Assembly (NCBI GenBank): GCA_964017045.1
Contig: OZ024811.1
Span: forward strand, 7,589,674-7,653,673
From: Omphiscola glabra
Lineage: Eukaryota > Mollusca > Gastropoda > Lymnaeidae
Length of the DNA: 64,000 nucleotides
Direction: 5' to 3'
Within the stretch, counting starts at the first letter, position 1. Each line of letters opens with the position of its first letter. Made by a program: the position numbers and the translations under genes. Of the stretch, positions 50,600-62,453 are shown in pieces. The notes under the pieces are model-generated. The model saw nothing but the letters and a program-made list of their open reading frames with translations. It was not told the origin of the DNA and did no database searches.

Positions 50600-50760
50600 A
50601 TCTACTGGTCGGCGTCCTCCAGGCGCGCCGACTCCATGACGGCTGCCGGCTATGACGTCAAGCTAAAAGTGCCAGGTCAACCCGTCTTCTTTCGTTAGCA
50701 CTTCCGGCATTTAGAGAAGAATCCCCTATTGAGTTGCCTCGCCTTACAGTCGTAATGTAA
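50600..50760 (-). promoter_or_regulatory. GC-rich CRE/ETS island in the I-SMAD intron
   Basis: In AT-rich surroundings this patch holds TGACGTCA (a full CRE palindrome, about 50653-50660), GGCGCGCC, and ACTTCCGGC (an ETS-type GCCGGAAGT on the minus strand). A short minus-strand frame (MESARLEDADQ then stop) follows. The mix is typical of TATA-less promoters or enhancers. On the minus strand it could start a short I-SMAD transcript lacking MH1, but no first-exon donor was identified. Confidence 0.4.
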
Positions 50761-50826
50761 TGGGGGAAATGTGGCTCACTTCTTCCATACATATATTTTA
50801 TAAGTGTCTATTTTATTCCATTACAT

Positions 50827-50900
50827 CAGTGGTTTCCAACCTTTTTAAACACGCGGACCAATGGGAACAGAAATGTTTCACAGATCGGTGAAAAAATAAT
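50827..50900 (+). mobile_element. hAT-like terminal sequence
   Basis: CAGTGGTTTCCAACCTTTTT followed by ACACGCGGACCAATGGGAAC is a typical hAT element start. The other end was not found. Confidence 0.5.
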
Positions 50901-51235
50901 TATTTAAAGGAACACTAACGCGAAATTAAAAACCCCTACAACATTGGCTCTTTATTTAAGTTTTTTGTTGTTTTTTTTTCATCCTTTCTATTACCTTCGC
51001 TTTTGTTCGAGGGTGGCTGGCAAAATCTCCGGACGGCTAATTGACCCACCTCCCGTCCACCTATCAAGCTGAAACTTGGCACAGAGACTCGTTGTCGATT
51101 ACAAAACATTATATCTAATTTTCAGCCCACCCTCTACCTAAACTCCCCAAAATGAGTAATTCCTGTTTTTCAAGGGGAAGATAAAGAAAATGTGATGCCA
51201 TTAATTTCAAATAAAAATCCGAATAGCATTAGTCA

Positions 51236-51470
51236 AAATGGACCCGGACACGCAGCGCCGCCATTCGCACCCGGGTACCATTAAGCTCAACGCTATTCGG
51301 ATGTCATTTGTGGTTGTTTATTTTAGTAAAACTGAAGAATTAACATTACAAACGTATAGTACATTAAATTATCTTTCATTTGATACCTCATTTGATCTTA
51401 CAAACCCAACAATAATATTTTAAATCGTCTTTTAATCACAACCTCTCAATTCTGGTACCCGTGTACCTAT
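51236..51470. repeat. Dispersed repeat copy (shared with 26.98-27.2 kb)
   Basis: This is the second copy of the family, with the same ordered blocks, including CTATTCGGATGTCATTTGTG and CAACAATAATATTTTAAAT. The upstream 51000-51110 stretch (GCTGAAACTTGGCACAGAGA) may belong to the same element. Confidence 0.85.
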
Positions 51471-51956
51471 AGCCACTTCGTTTAAATAACACATCTTCCG
51501 TGGGTTTACAGAATAGAAAAAAAAAAAGATTGATAGGACGTTAGGGGGTTATTGAACTTGGAAGTTTACCATCTGCAGCTTCTTTTAACGATTAACAAAT
51601 AATAAACTATAAACCATGAACTAATACAAAAATATGTCGCATTAGTGTCAGTTAACAACAAGAGTACCCGACTTTTGTTTTGTTTCTTTGGTTATACATT
51701 TTTATATTTTAAAACTCGCCTAATTGAAAGAAGAAAAATGTATCAAGAAAAGTAAGAAAGTCATTTTCACGCCAACACCAGCCAGTGGAGGGCTCAGTGT
51801 TGAAAGTGCCACCATTAATACATTGCCAACGTGCCGGTGTCTCACTTTCACATTGTGTCCCCTACAAGACAAAAAGGCAATTTCCAATGTTTTATGACCA
51901 CTCGTCCGCCGGGTCCTACCAGCTGGTTTTTCTGCTACAAATGAGGTCAAAACGGG

Positions 51957-52110
51957 TCATGCTACATGGACCCTAAATAGAGGACCCCTCTTAGGATGCT
52001 ACATGGACCCTAAATAAAGGACCCCTCTTAGGATGCTACATGGACCCTAAATAGAGGGTCCCTTCTTAGGATGCTACATGGAAACTAAATAGAGAACCCC
52101 TCGTAGAATT
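51957..52110. repeat. 37-bp tandem repeat, about 4 copies
   Basis: Units of ATGCTACATGGACCCTAAAT plus AGAGGACCCCTCTTAGG. The last copies are diverged. Confidence 0.88.
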
Positions 52111-52642
52111 TGACGCTCCATTCCAGTGTTCAAAATAACAGGTTCGGACAATGTTTCAGTCACCTGACTGGTGGATTAAACTTTGGTTCAGAGGGAGTGG
52201 CTCATTCTCAATTCGGAGAGGATGGAAATCCTACACAAAACCACAAGAAATTGGTATCTAGTGTATTAAAAATTCACAGAGCCGCCACTGGAAGTTTGGG
52301 GTGGAGTTAGTATAATAAAGGCTTTTTTTTACGTTGGGGGGTCTTAAAAATACTATTCTTTTCTTTCTTTCTTTCTTTTAAAAGGACGGTCTTAAGACAT
52401 CGGGTGTGTGCGGGGCCAATAAACGGCTGCCAATGTTCGTCAATGTAATGGTACAAGTAGCAAGCAGCGAATCGCTGAGTGATGGTACCACAAATTACTG
52501 GGTGCGAAGATACAACACACTGGCCAGATGCAATGTTGTCTGGAAAACCGCGAGGCCAGGTCATCCGGCCCGCCGACATTACTTGAACTTGCTTGATAAA
52601 TCATGGAATACGGGACGTTGTGATACAATTTAAATTTCAATA

Positions 52643-52888
52643 TTATGTTTAGAATACTAGGAGATATTCACACATGCGGAGACATTATGTTTAGAATACT
52701 AGGAGATCTTCACACATGCGGAGACATTATGTTTAGAATACTAGGAGATCTTCACACATGCGGAGACATTATGTTAGAATACTAGGAGATCTTCACACAT
52801 GCGGAGACATTATGTTTAGAATACTAGGAGATCTTCACACATGCGGAGACATTATGTTTAGAATACTAGGAGATCTTCACACATGCGG
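52643..52888. repeat. 42-bp tandem repeat, about 6 copies
   Basis: Nearly identical units of ATGTTTAGAATACTAGGAGA plus TCTTCACACATGCGGAGACA. Low divergence suggests recent expansion. Confidence 0.95.
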
Positions 52889-54289
52889 AGGCCTCCTGAC
52901 TGCTATGCGCCTTAATTTACCATTTTAAATTATTGTATCTAGATTTTCTTGACCTCTTTACCCTCGAACAATTGTACAATATCGTCTCAAAATCGTACAA
53001 TGCAGTATCGTAATAGTAAATAAATACACCAGCCAGTAAAATGAATACAATAACTACTCGCATCGCAGTGCCTAGTGGGATCGAGTTAAGCTGGCGCCAA
53101 AAAAGTAAACTACTAAAAGTAGATGACATACGTTTACAATACATTCTGCGGTCACTTTGTTTTGAAGACGTGTATTTGCTATTGATATTAATTTAAAATC
53201 AGTGGACTTTTAGATCACATTCTCGCAGTCTGTCAATGGTAAAGATAAAGTTACTGGTGAAATTTAACGTTGTTCAAACTCAAACTCAGTCAGCATAAAA
53301 CAAGATGTATTTAAATGAGAATTAATTAACAAATGATGACATCATTGAGTGAGAATATTGAGTTTTAGTGTGATTACAGGGTCGGCCCTGTGGGTGGGGG
53401 GAGCCACTTGGTAAAGTCTGACAAGATTGGGGAACTAAAGAATTTGTATATCCTTCTCTCAAAGCCTCATTTACTACATTAAGGCCATAGATGCTTGGTC
53501 CGAATAGAGTTATCAGTTAACTTGTACTACGATGCAATGTCCCTTGCTTTCCTTTGATTCCTTTATTGTGTGACGTGTCGGTGAGATCACTCGCGAGAAT
53601 CTAATGACAATCCATTTGGACGAGAGCTTAATCTCTACTCAATCTCTTACTACCATTTATTGTTGTTCCATCTGTAATGTTCGTGTTTATTGGCTTCATG
53701 TAGAACAATGTAAATAGTTTTGAATAAAGCATAGAATTAAATGTGGGATTGTAATAGTTATATATTATAATAATACAAATAACACACACACACGCATGTA
53801 TCACTGAGTAATAATAAATCATATTATTAAATGTATGAATTATAATGTGTATATATAATATCAATAAGAAACATTTATTTAATCCCAAACGAGAAGCAAA
53901 TCACAATCCGAATAAGCTACTGCTATTTTCGATTTACTATTTTGCAGTAAATATACATAGGCTAAGTATGGACTTACAAATATAATTTCATAAACATTGA
54001 AAATTAGGAGTTTATATGAAACACATTATGTGACTTTTTTCTTGTGACATTTTTGCAACAATCAGGTGAGGAGCGGTAGGTGAGGTCGCACATAAAGGTA
54101 TGTTGGAAAGGTGACGATGTGCAAAGAGTAAGGCAACATGAGGATAGCTAGTGAGTGTTAGGTGAATGGGAGCATAGTAGAAGATGAGAGTGGGGCGATG
54201 ATGGTGGCAGGCTACAAGTCAGAGTTTCAGAGAGGCCATGAGTGAGAGAAAGATTTATATTGGTCCGACTGGATAGTTAAACCGAATAA

Positions 54290-54530
54290 GAGAGAGAGAA
54301 TGTTGTAGAATGCTGTGCGATGGTCATTCATTTGGATATCTAAAGTAGAGAGCTGTACAATGACCAATCAGTGGAAGTGGAATATGCGGGCAGGGAGCTG
54401 TGTAATGACCAATCATATGGAATATGTTGGCAGAAAGTTGTGTAATGACCAAGTGGTACGGAGTGGAATATGGGGCAAGAGAGCTGTGCGATGACCAATC
54501 ATATGGACACAGAATATGTTGTAAATGAGT
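54290..54530. repeat. Degenerate tandem repeat (GCTGTGTAATGACCAATCAT)
   Basis: Five diverged units of about 45-55 bp, each with AGCTGTG(T/C)(A/G)ATGACCAATCA followed by a GGAATATG block. Confidence 0.7.
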
Positions 54531-54999
54531 TTAAAGAGAAGAGATACAGTATAGTCAGGCATAAGTGAGGGTGTGCCATTGATGACTGAAACATGGACTA
54601 GACCGACAGTCAGTCAATATCTTACGAGTGGTATATGAGCAACTGGATGCGACCCGGACTGGAGATTTAAGACCCTTTGCCTCCTCCAAACCAATGTTTC
54701 CTTCTATCACTTCTTTATAACTCCGTGAAATATAGGAGGTTGAGATCATCTTTTATGAAAAGGAAACTCTGGACCCCCCCCCCCCCCTCTCAGTACAGTC
54801 AGTCTACACAATTCATTGGGGATATATCCGAACCTTTGACCCCTAGTGCCGTATCGATCCCAGCAGCAGATCCCCGTCCCGTGCCTCATTTGACGCCTAC
54901 ACACGCGAAGCTTCAACTGTTCAATTATTGATACTTTATTTTGCTTATTTAAGTCACCTTCCCGAAATCTTGCACAATCACGACTAGACTAACGACATT

Positions 55000-55375
55000 T
55001 ATGTGTATGTGAGTGTAGATATGTATATGTATGTGTGCGAGCTTCAATATGTGAGTGAGTGTAGATACATGTGTATGAGCCTAGATATTTGAGTGGGTGT
55101 ACATGTGTGTGTGTATAGATGTGAGTTAGTGAATATATGTATGAGTGTGTGTGTAAGTTTAGTTATGGAGGTGAGTGAGTGAAAAATGTGTGTGTACATA
55201 TGTGAGTGTAAATAGGTATGTAAGTGAGAGTAAATATGTATGTGAGTGAGTGTAGAAGATATGTATGTGAGTGAGTGTAGATAGGTATGTAAGTCAGAGT
55301 AGATATGTATGTGAGTGATCGAAGATATGTATGTGAGTGAGTGAAGTTATGTATGTGAGTGTATACATATGTTAA
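55000..55375. repeat. TATGTGAGTG-rich simple repeat
   Basis: An extended array of TATGTATGTGAGTGAGTGTA variants. Low-complexity sequence, with no gene. Confidence 0.85.
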
Positions 55376-55469
55376 ATAGTATCTGGTATCATCAATGGCG
55401 CCTTCTAAAAGAGCCCGGATAAAAGGTTAAATTACCCAAAGTGAAGTGAAAATGACCATCTTTGGGGTA

Positions 55470-55573
55470 TGTAGGACACTATCTGGATATGGGGGACCCT
55501 ATCTGGGTATGTGGGACCCTATCTGGGTATGTGGGACTCTATCTGGGGTATGTAGGACCCTATATGGGGTATT
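55470..55573. repeat. 21-bp tandem repeat, about 5 copies
   Basis: Units of CTATCTGGGTATGTGGGACC with one extra C. The 95-residue open frame is a repeat artefact. Confidence 0.85.
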
Positions 55574-55574
55574 T

Positions 55575-56212
55575 ATGCCTTATCAACCCCTACTCTCCAG
55601 CTTTTCATGATAACATACAAGAAAACATGGTCGTAATTAATCACACCTTATGTACGCATATAACAAGAGCTCAAGCACGATTGTGTGAGTCTGATAGAGT
55701 GGGGGTTGAGAGAGTGGGGGTTGAGAGAGTGGGAGAGCGTGTGTGTTAGTATGCGTGTCAGTGCAAAATTTCCACAAGATCCATCTTATCGGTCAAATAT
55801 TTTAAACGAATCATCCCCCACCACCTTAAGAAATAGCACACTCACATTATAACATATGCACACACACACACTCTATCTCATATAATTTTTTTTTAATTTC
55901 TTTTTTTTTTAAAATCAAGTGCCCTGCCAGCCAGTCTAGACCGATTCCATCTTGCCACGAATCCAAAGAGTAAAAGACAAAGGAGTAAAAAAAACAATTT
56001 CTCTATACACAGCGTTTGACAGAACGTTCTTTGTGAATGGACGAAGATTGGAGTTGTGACAATGTGCATATGACATAAGGAACACCAACCTGAGTCGAAA
56101 CAAATAGGAATACGTTGCAGGTAACTTGAGGGATCCGGATCAGAGGTCTTGGCGCAATTACCCTTAAGTGGGGTAAACATGAAAAGCTGGAGAGTAGGGG
56201 TTGATAAGGCAT
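55575..56212. mobile_element. 638-bp unit bounded by perfect 35-bp inverted repeats
   Basis: The 35-bp sequence at 55575-55609 (starting ATGCCTTATCAACCCCTACT) is exactly inverted at 56178-56212. The enclosed DNA has AT-rich and CA-repeat parts and no transposase. Perfect long inverted ends suggest a young foldback or MITE-like element, or a local inverted duplication. No clear target duplication was seen. Confidence 0.7.
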
Positions 56213-56539
56213 GTAAATATACATGACATTATCCAAACCAATTCTGACTATGAGTGTATGCAAAAGGGTATTAGCATATCTGTTAAATCTGTGACAAACA
56301 TGTCTCGGTTGACAGAATGTAAATAATCAAGTAAACTGAATGATAGTTCATCTATAATTGTTGTTTTATTGCAATGGTACACAAGAACTCACTGCTCCCC
56401 ACACATAATCTAATTGTGTCGGACAATCATATGCATTTTATTTTTACAAAGAAGCAGCAATCTCAACCTCCTACAAGGCTAACAATAAAAACGTTCAACA
56501 CCCCTTCCCAGACCAATCTTTGTCGTACACACCTTAGCG

Positions 56540-56660
56540 CGCACAGTCACACAGTTAAAGCTGACACAGTTAAGCGTACACAGTTACGCTTACACATCTT
56601 AGCGTACACAGTTAAGCTTACACAGCTTAGCGTACACAGTTAAAGCTTACACAATTTAGC
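56540..56660. repeat. Degenerate tandem repeat (TTAGCGTACACAGTTAAGC)
   Basis: Five or six copies of CTTAGCGTACACAGTTAAGC and variants such as TTACACA. Confidence 0.75.
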
Positions 56661-57704
56661 GTACATCTTTTCTGTGCTCTTTCTAGCACCGCTGTACGAC
56701 CACCCCCACGCCCCCCCCCCCCCGTTCTTTCGGGCCCCACCCACACGCCCTCGTTGGTACACAAAAGGTATTATTTCAGCATTATTCTGACTGCTCCGTA
56801 TCCTCGTACTTTTTTTTCTTCGTTGGTTCTCAAAGTATTCTTTTAAAATGTCAATCTTTGCTAGTTTTCAACTAGAAAATACAATGTAAATTTTAAAAAA
56901 AAATTTAACGACGCTTTGAATTGATTATTGTTAGTAAAGTCTCTCCATTTTTATTAGTTTATAAAGTAGACATTAAGGCTCATTATAAGACCATTTCCAT
57001 GTCTCGTGTTCAACATATAATTCCATTTTCATTTCACACTTACAGCTAACTCATATACAAACAAGTCCATTTTGATGTTACATACAACAAAAACAATTCT
57101 GATGTCATACGTAAACGACATAAGACCATTTTGATGTCAAGACCATTTTGATGTCATATTTTCAATATGTCCTTTTTGGTGTCACACTTTTAACGTATAA
57201 GCCAATTTTTTTTAATTTTTATGTCACACGTACCACCAGTAGATTTTGAGACACACTGGGCTCCACACTTCCGTTTATACCTCTACTGGTACAAGGAAAG
57301 TCCTCGTCAGTCAGGCTATAAACAAGCCCCGAGATAGGGGCCTTTAGTGGGTAAACAGACCTATATCGGTTATCTGCCCATGGACAAGTGGCCTTTGTGA
57401 GCGTCAGTCCACTAACAGTGTGTGTATAGGGGTGGGGGGACGACGGGGACAAACTTCAGCAAGTTAAGAGGTATGCTTTTTTGTAAATTATGTTTCACCA
57501 ATCCGTGAAATATTGAAGGTTTGATTGAATGTCTACTTCACTAACCCAATCTACAAGTACTTTATTAACTAGAGCATTCCTCTTTCAGGTTTGGAATATA
57601 TATGTATGTCCTCGTCGAAAATGGTGCACACTGCACACAAAATCCTTATCCACTGGGCCTGGACTTAATGAAACAGAATAGACGGATTTTATTGACCCAA
57701 TATG

Positions 57705-57980
57705 TACACACACAACATACGTGTCTATACTCACAACATACATGTTTACAATCACAACATACGTGCCTAAAATCACAACATACGTGCCTACAATCACAAC
57801 ATACGTGCCTACAATCACAACATACACGTCTACACTCACAACACACGTGTCTAACCTCACAATATACGTGCCTATCCTCACAACATACGTGTCTATCCTC
57901 ACAACATACGTGCCTACACTCACAACATACGTGTCTATCCTCACAACATACGTGCCAACACTCACAATGTACGTGCCTAA
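57705..57980. repeat. 21-bp tandem repeat, about 13 copies
   Basis: Units of ACAACATACGTGTCTACACT plus C. Since 21 is divisible by 3, four long open frames appear on both strands, giving Cys/His- or Val/Thr-rich repeat peptides. These are artefacts. Confidence 0.93.
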
Positions 57981-58319
57981 AATAATACGTTTGCTTATCT
58001 CCATAAATATACAACGTGCGCATAAATAATAAACAGATTAAGCTGGGGAACACATACACAATATACACACAAAGCGAAACATACATATACGCACCATATA
58101 AACAGAAACGTTATAAATAGATATGCACACCATATAAACATGCACAGACATCATAAACACATACGCATCACATAAATATAGCATATCAGATACACACAAT
58201 TACACTAAACACATCTCATATACGCATCATATACACAGTTCAATATATAAACACCAACAATATAGCAATATACCTCTACACACAGAAGAGTGATATAAAC
58301 ACACACAAAATATGCACGC

Positions 58320-58505
58320 GGCAAATACCCATTATTATGGAATAGGTAACACATGGCAAATACCCAAAGGATGGAATAGATAGCACAGTGCAAATACCCA
58401 AAGGATGGAATAGATATTACACTGTGAATACCCACCCCATGGGATGGAATAGACAGCACACGATAAATACCCAACCATGAGGAAAAAAATTGACAGCACA
58501 CGGTA
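58320..58505. repeat. Degenerate ~35-bp tandem repeat, about 5 copies
   Basis: Units of AATACCCAAAGGATGGAATA plus GATAGCACAGTGCA-like sequence. The minus-strand open frames are repeat artefacts. Confidence 0.8.
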
Positions 58506-59466
58506 ACATGAGCCAAGCATTCTTTTGAGTTAAGAGTTCAGAGAGTCAGGAATGAACTAGATGGAGATTGGCTCATTCAGAGGACGCTAAATGTATAAAT
58601 TTATTTTTAAAAGGACCACACACCTTTATTGTAGTCTGGTTATAAGGCCACATCACATATTAAACCCAAAAGTTGTACCCTCAAAATGTTATTGTGCATT
58701 TTTTAAAATTAGGGCTTTCCTGTTTAAAATGAAAGCTGAAGCATGGATGTGACTTTGGCTTTTAGTGTTATCTGGGTGGGTAATAATTGTAGTGTTATCT
58801 GGGTGGGTAATAATTGTAGTGTTATCTGGGTGGATATTATATTAATTTTAGTGTGAGTTGAGTGGATATCTATTCAGAAACATTTTTTGGAGGAGAGTAT
58901 ACAGCGTTTTAAAAAGAAAGGAGGTGGGAGGTTTAATGATATGTGGAGGGTCGGGTTGTAGAGGGGATTTAAATACTCGAGACCAGATTCCAAATAGATG
59001 GGATTAATGTCACGTGGTTAGTGGCTTGTTATCAATCTTTTGACACGTATTACACCATGGAGGTTTTTCCTCCATTTTTGTCTGGTGAATTTTCTCAGAA
59101 GCTGTCGGTCGCGGGCCATGAGACGTGGGTTGTGCACAATCAAACTAGGGTTTAGGATCATCATACGTTGTTGTGTCGTGACTTTTTGAGGACCAATGCA
59201 ACTGTTTTTTTTTTTTTTGGTTTTTTTTTTTGGGGGGGGGGGTTGCTATTTATTTATTCAAAGCAATTTAAAATCCCTCTAATTAAAACGTCACGTGATA
59301 GGCTAATAAAAGGCAACTAACCAGCAGTAGTTCTGGTTCAATTATCATTTATTGATTACAAGCAATACACAACATAGGCTTCAGTTGCCATTTTTTAGTG
59401 AACAAACTTATGATTTACTAGCCAAGTACTGATGACCAACGATTTTTATAAAAGTTAAAGTCAAAC

Positions 59467-59535
59467 CTGATGAATTTTCTGTATAGTCCAAGGTAAGAAA
59501 TCCAGTTTCTGATTCCATAATCCTAGAGGACTGGC
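59467..59535 (-). CDS. Inhibitory SMAD, linker exon
   Basis: A 69-nt minus-strand exon lies between ATTTTCAG and TCAG|GTTTGA. It needs one base from the previous exon and leaves one base, which joins the two leading bases of the MH2 exon to make Asp. It reads QSSRIMESETGFLTLDYTEN then SS. Vertebrate SMAD6 has a comparable segment (LSYTETEAT-like) just before MH2 on a small penultimate exon, and this exon likewise precedes the MH2 exon. No PPxY motif is present, so the SMURF-binding PY motif, if kept, must be further upstream. Phase agreement at a 12-kb distance and the TLDYTEN similarity are the support. Confidence 0.75.
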
Positions 59536-59930
59536 CTGAAAATACACATAATAAAAAGTTTTTTTTATGGGTGCAGCAGACAGAAGATTATAGTGGACAG
59601 AAGCTTTTGATAGACAGGATTGTGATGGACAGAGGATTGTGATGACAATTTTTTATTGTAGAACATTTTACCAAAAAATGTCTTTAATGCACACTCCAGC
59701 AATAAACATTTGGAACACGGCCTAATAGCAATGCTTATGGCTATTTAACTGCTAAATGTTAAAATGTGTCCAAAAGTCATTCTAAATAAAGTAATAATGT
59801 CATACAACTCACGTCTTTATAACGATAGTAATAATGTTGTACAACTCACCTCTTTTAAACTATAGTAATAATTTCATACAACTACTGTCAATATAACTAA
59901 AATTACTTAAACTAATTATAAAAGTGTTGG

Positions 59931-60349
59931 ACTGCGATAAAGCTTTTAATTATATTAATTAATTAGACACGAACAATTTGTGTCAATATAAATATATGTT
60001 TAGCTTTAATAATAATTTTACATAATACACAAATAAACGTTTTGGCAAATACCTTCATCAGTACATTAACAAAACATTTAAATAAGTATAAACTAAATTT
60101 ACATAACATATATATATGCATGTATCCTACCTAAAAGAGAGGGAAAAAAAGAAAAGAATAGGAGTGGGAGCAGAACCCAAAACAAACAACAAAAAAAAAG
60201 AAAAGAAGAATGGACAGTATAAACCAAATCCACAATTTTACGTAGCTGCCATGTTGCCATGTCTTTTTCCTATTTGGTTTTTTACATTTTACTTCAAATC
60301 ACTTCCTGTCCATTCTTCTTTTGGCACAAATTGTTCGTGTCTAATTAAT
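59931..60349. repeat. Dispersed repeat copy with internal inverted repeat
   Basis: The left part shares ordered blocks with 26.69-26.84 kb (GACTGCGATAAAGCTTTTAA, TAAACGTTTTGGCAAATA). A perfect 25-bp inverted repeat pairs 59958-59982 (ATTAATTAGACACGAACAAT...) with 60325-60349. An A-rich stretch at 60130-60220 lies between. The element class is unknown. Confidence 0.7.
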
Positions 60350-60455
60350 CAATCTACAATTTTCATACAACACTAGACATTTTAATTTTTTTAAACAATC
60401 ATATATTACAAATTTGGATCTCTCTCGAACAAAGCGTTGTCTTCTAATATATCAT

Positions 60456-60760
60456 TGATCTCTCCCCCCCCCATCCTGGGTAAGACAATCTCCCCACCCC
60501 CCAATCCTGGGTAGGACAATCTTTGCCCCCCCCCCCCCCGATCCTGGGTAAGACAATCTTTGTACACCCCCCCAATCCTGGGTAAGACAATCTTTGCCCC
60601 CCCCCAATCCTGGGTAAGACAATCTTTGCCCCCCCCCTTAATCCTGGGTAAGACAATATAACATTGCCCCCCCCCCCACTATCCTGGGTAAGACAATATA
60701 ACATTGCCCCCCATCCTGGGTAAGAATATATATCATTGCCCCCCCCCCCCCAAAGGTTTG
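60456..60760. repeat. C-run tandem array (AATCCTGGGTAAGACAATCT)
   Basis: About eight units of CCTGGGTAAGACAATCTTTG or a variant with ATATAACATTG, each followed by a run of 6-14 C. On the minus strand, the transcribed sense of I-SMAD, every unit carries a G-run, so repeated G-quadruplex formation is possible. The Gly-rich open frame on the minus strand is an artefact. Confidence 0.9.
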
Positions 60761-61010
60761 TAGCATTCATTCAATAAAAGGTAAGAAAAAAATGTATTTA
60801 ACGTCCCCCCTCCCCTCAAGTCTACAACTCGTTTCCCCACCCCCAGCTGACAAATGTCTGCCCCACCACCATTTTTTTTATCCAAGGTAAAAAAACAATG
60901 TCAGTAACTATCACTTCCCATTCTAGCTAAGAAATGTCTAACATTCATAATCAGGAACTATTTCCTCCCTGCTGAGAAATGTCTAATATTCTTTCCACCC
61001 CACCCAAGGT

Positions 61011-61472
61011 AAGAAATGTCCGTAACTATTTCCTCTTAACTAAGAAATGTCTAACATTCTTTCCACCCCACCCAAGGTAAGAAATGTCCGTAACTATTTC
61101 CTCTTAACTAAGAAACGTCTAGCATTCTTTCCACCCCACCCAAGGTAAGAAATGTCCGTAACTATTTCCTCTTAACTAAGAAATGTCTAACATTCTTTCC
61201 ACCCCACCCAAGGTAAGAAATGTCCGTAACTATTTCCTCTTAACTAAGAAATGTCTAACATTCTTTCCACCCCACCCAAGGTAAGAAATGTCCGTAACTA
61301 TTTCCTCTTAACTAAGAAATGTCTAACATTCTTTCCACCCCACCCAAGGTAAGAAATGTCCGTAACTATTTCCTCTTAACTAAGAAATGTCTAACATTCT
61401 TTCCACCCCACCCAAGGTAAGAAATGTCCGTAACTATTTCCTCTTAACTAAGAAATGTCTAACATTCTTTCT
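61011..61472. repeat. 68-bp tandem repeat, about 7 copies
   Basis: Units start at 61011, 61079, 61147, 61215, 61283, 61351 and 61419, each AAGAAATGTCCGTAACTATT then TCCTCTTAACTAAGAAATGT and a C-rich CACCCCACCCAAGGT end. Copies are almost identical, so the array is young. A diverged half-copy precedes it. Confidence 0.95.
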
Positions 61473-62227
61473 ATCAGCAATTTAGCACATTCTAGAATAA
61501 TGATCACCCGCCATCTTGACATCGGCCAAAAGTGTACCGACTTTCGTCTGCTGACCAATTAAATAGCTAACGTGGATTTCAGTTGGTACAAGTACAACAA
61601 CCAGTGTAAATAACGTATTAGTTAAGTCAGTACGGTATATAACTGAGTGAGCAATGATTTACTCAATGATAATGTCGATAATATCAACAAAGATATTTAA
61701 TGATTAATAACAACACAACGTGTCTCGTGCACCCAGCAAAGGGATAACACTGTGATAACGTCACACATTAAGTGGTGCCGACATTCACACTCACCTAATG
61801 AGAACATGCTCAGGTCTGATCTCTGATTATAAAGTGGTTTGACCAGAAACTCGGATATTTGTTTCAGTTTGTCATAAAAACTGCGACCTCTGGTTCTGTT
61901 GGTCATTAAAAATGTGACCTCTGGTTCTGTTTGTCAGTTTGTTAATAAAAATGTGACCTTTTGTTCGGTTGGTCATTAACTGTTACCTTCGGTACCATTG
62001 GTCATTTAAATTAACTGCGACCTTCCTTCGAATTTGTTTTCTTTGGTTATTATAATCGAATAATCATTGTTTACTTGTCCAACTTTAAAGAATATACTTA
62101 ATTAATTAGGCATATGAGTATTAGTGGTTTTAAAAATAAAACCAAAGTAAAAGATTATTATCTTTTCATGTTATGAAAAATTCAAAGTTGAATGAGGCCT
62201 CTCAGGATTGTTAAATAAATAACAGCC

Positions 62228-62453
62228 ATAATGTAAGATAAGAAATGTTCATTTAATTCAGCCATAATGTAAGATAAGAAATTTTCATTTAATTCAGCCA
62301 TAATGTAAGATAAGAAATGTTCATTTAATTCAGCCATAATGTAAGATAAGAAATGTTCATTTAATTCAGCCATAATGTAAGATAAGAAATATTTATTTAA
62401 TTCAGCCATAATGTAAGATAAGAAATATTCATTTAATTCAGCCATAATGTAGA
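62228..62453. repeat. 36-bp tandem repeat, block 1
   Basis: Six copies plus a partial one of ATAATGTAAGATAAGAAATG then TTCATTTAATTCAGCC. The same unit returns at 63054-63161 and 63796-63945, so one array was split by two insertions. The minus-strand 87-residue repeat frame is an artefact because 36 is divisible by 3. Confidence 0.95.

Larger units (their letters stand above)
47447..59466. other. I-SMAD intron, about 12 kb
   Basis: AT-rich to about 49.7 kb, with no exon recognised. It then holds a GC-rich promoter-like island (50.60-50.76 kb), a hAT terminus (50.83 kb), dispersed repeats (51.24-51.47 kb) and many tandem arrays between 51.95 and 58.5 kb. Other open frames lie in repeats. Confidence 0.7.

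Noticed and set aside
57585..58086. Four overlapping open frames of 102-146 residues with Cys/His-rich repeats
   Set aside because: All arise from a 21-bp tandem array that keeps every frame open on both strands. No domain or splice context.
60444..60770. Gly-rich 108-residue minus-strand frame
   Set aside because: Translation of a C-run tandem array, not a protein.
61697..61906. Open frame ending in a strong donor as an I-SMAD MH1 exon
   Set aside because: It lacks the MH1 Cys/His pattern and overlaps short imperfect repeats (GTGACCTCTGGTTCTG). No acceptor was found.
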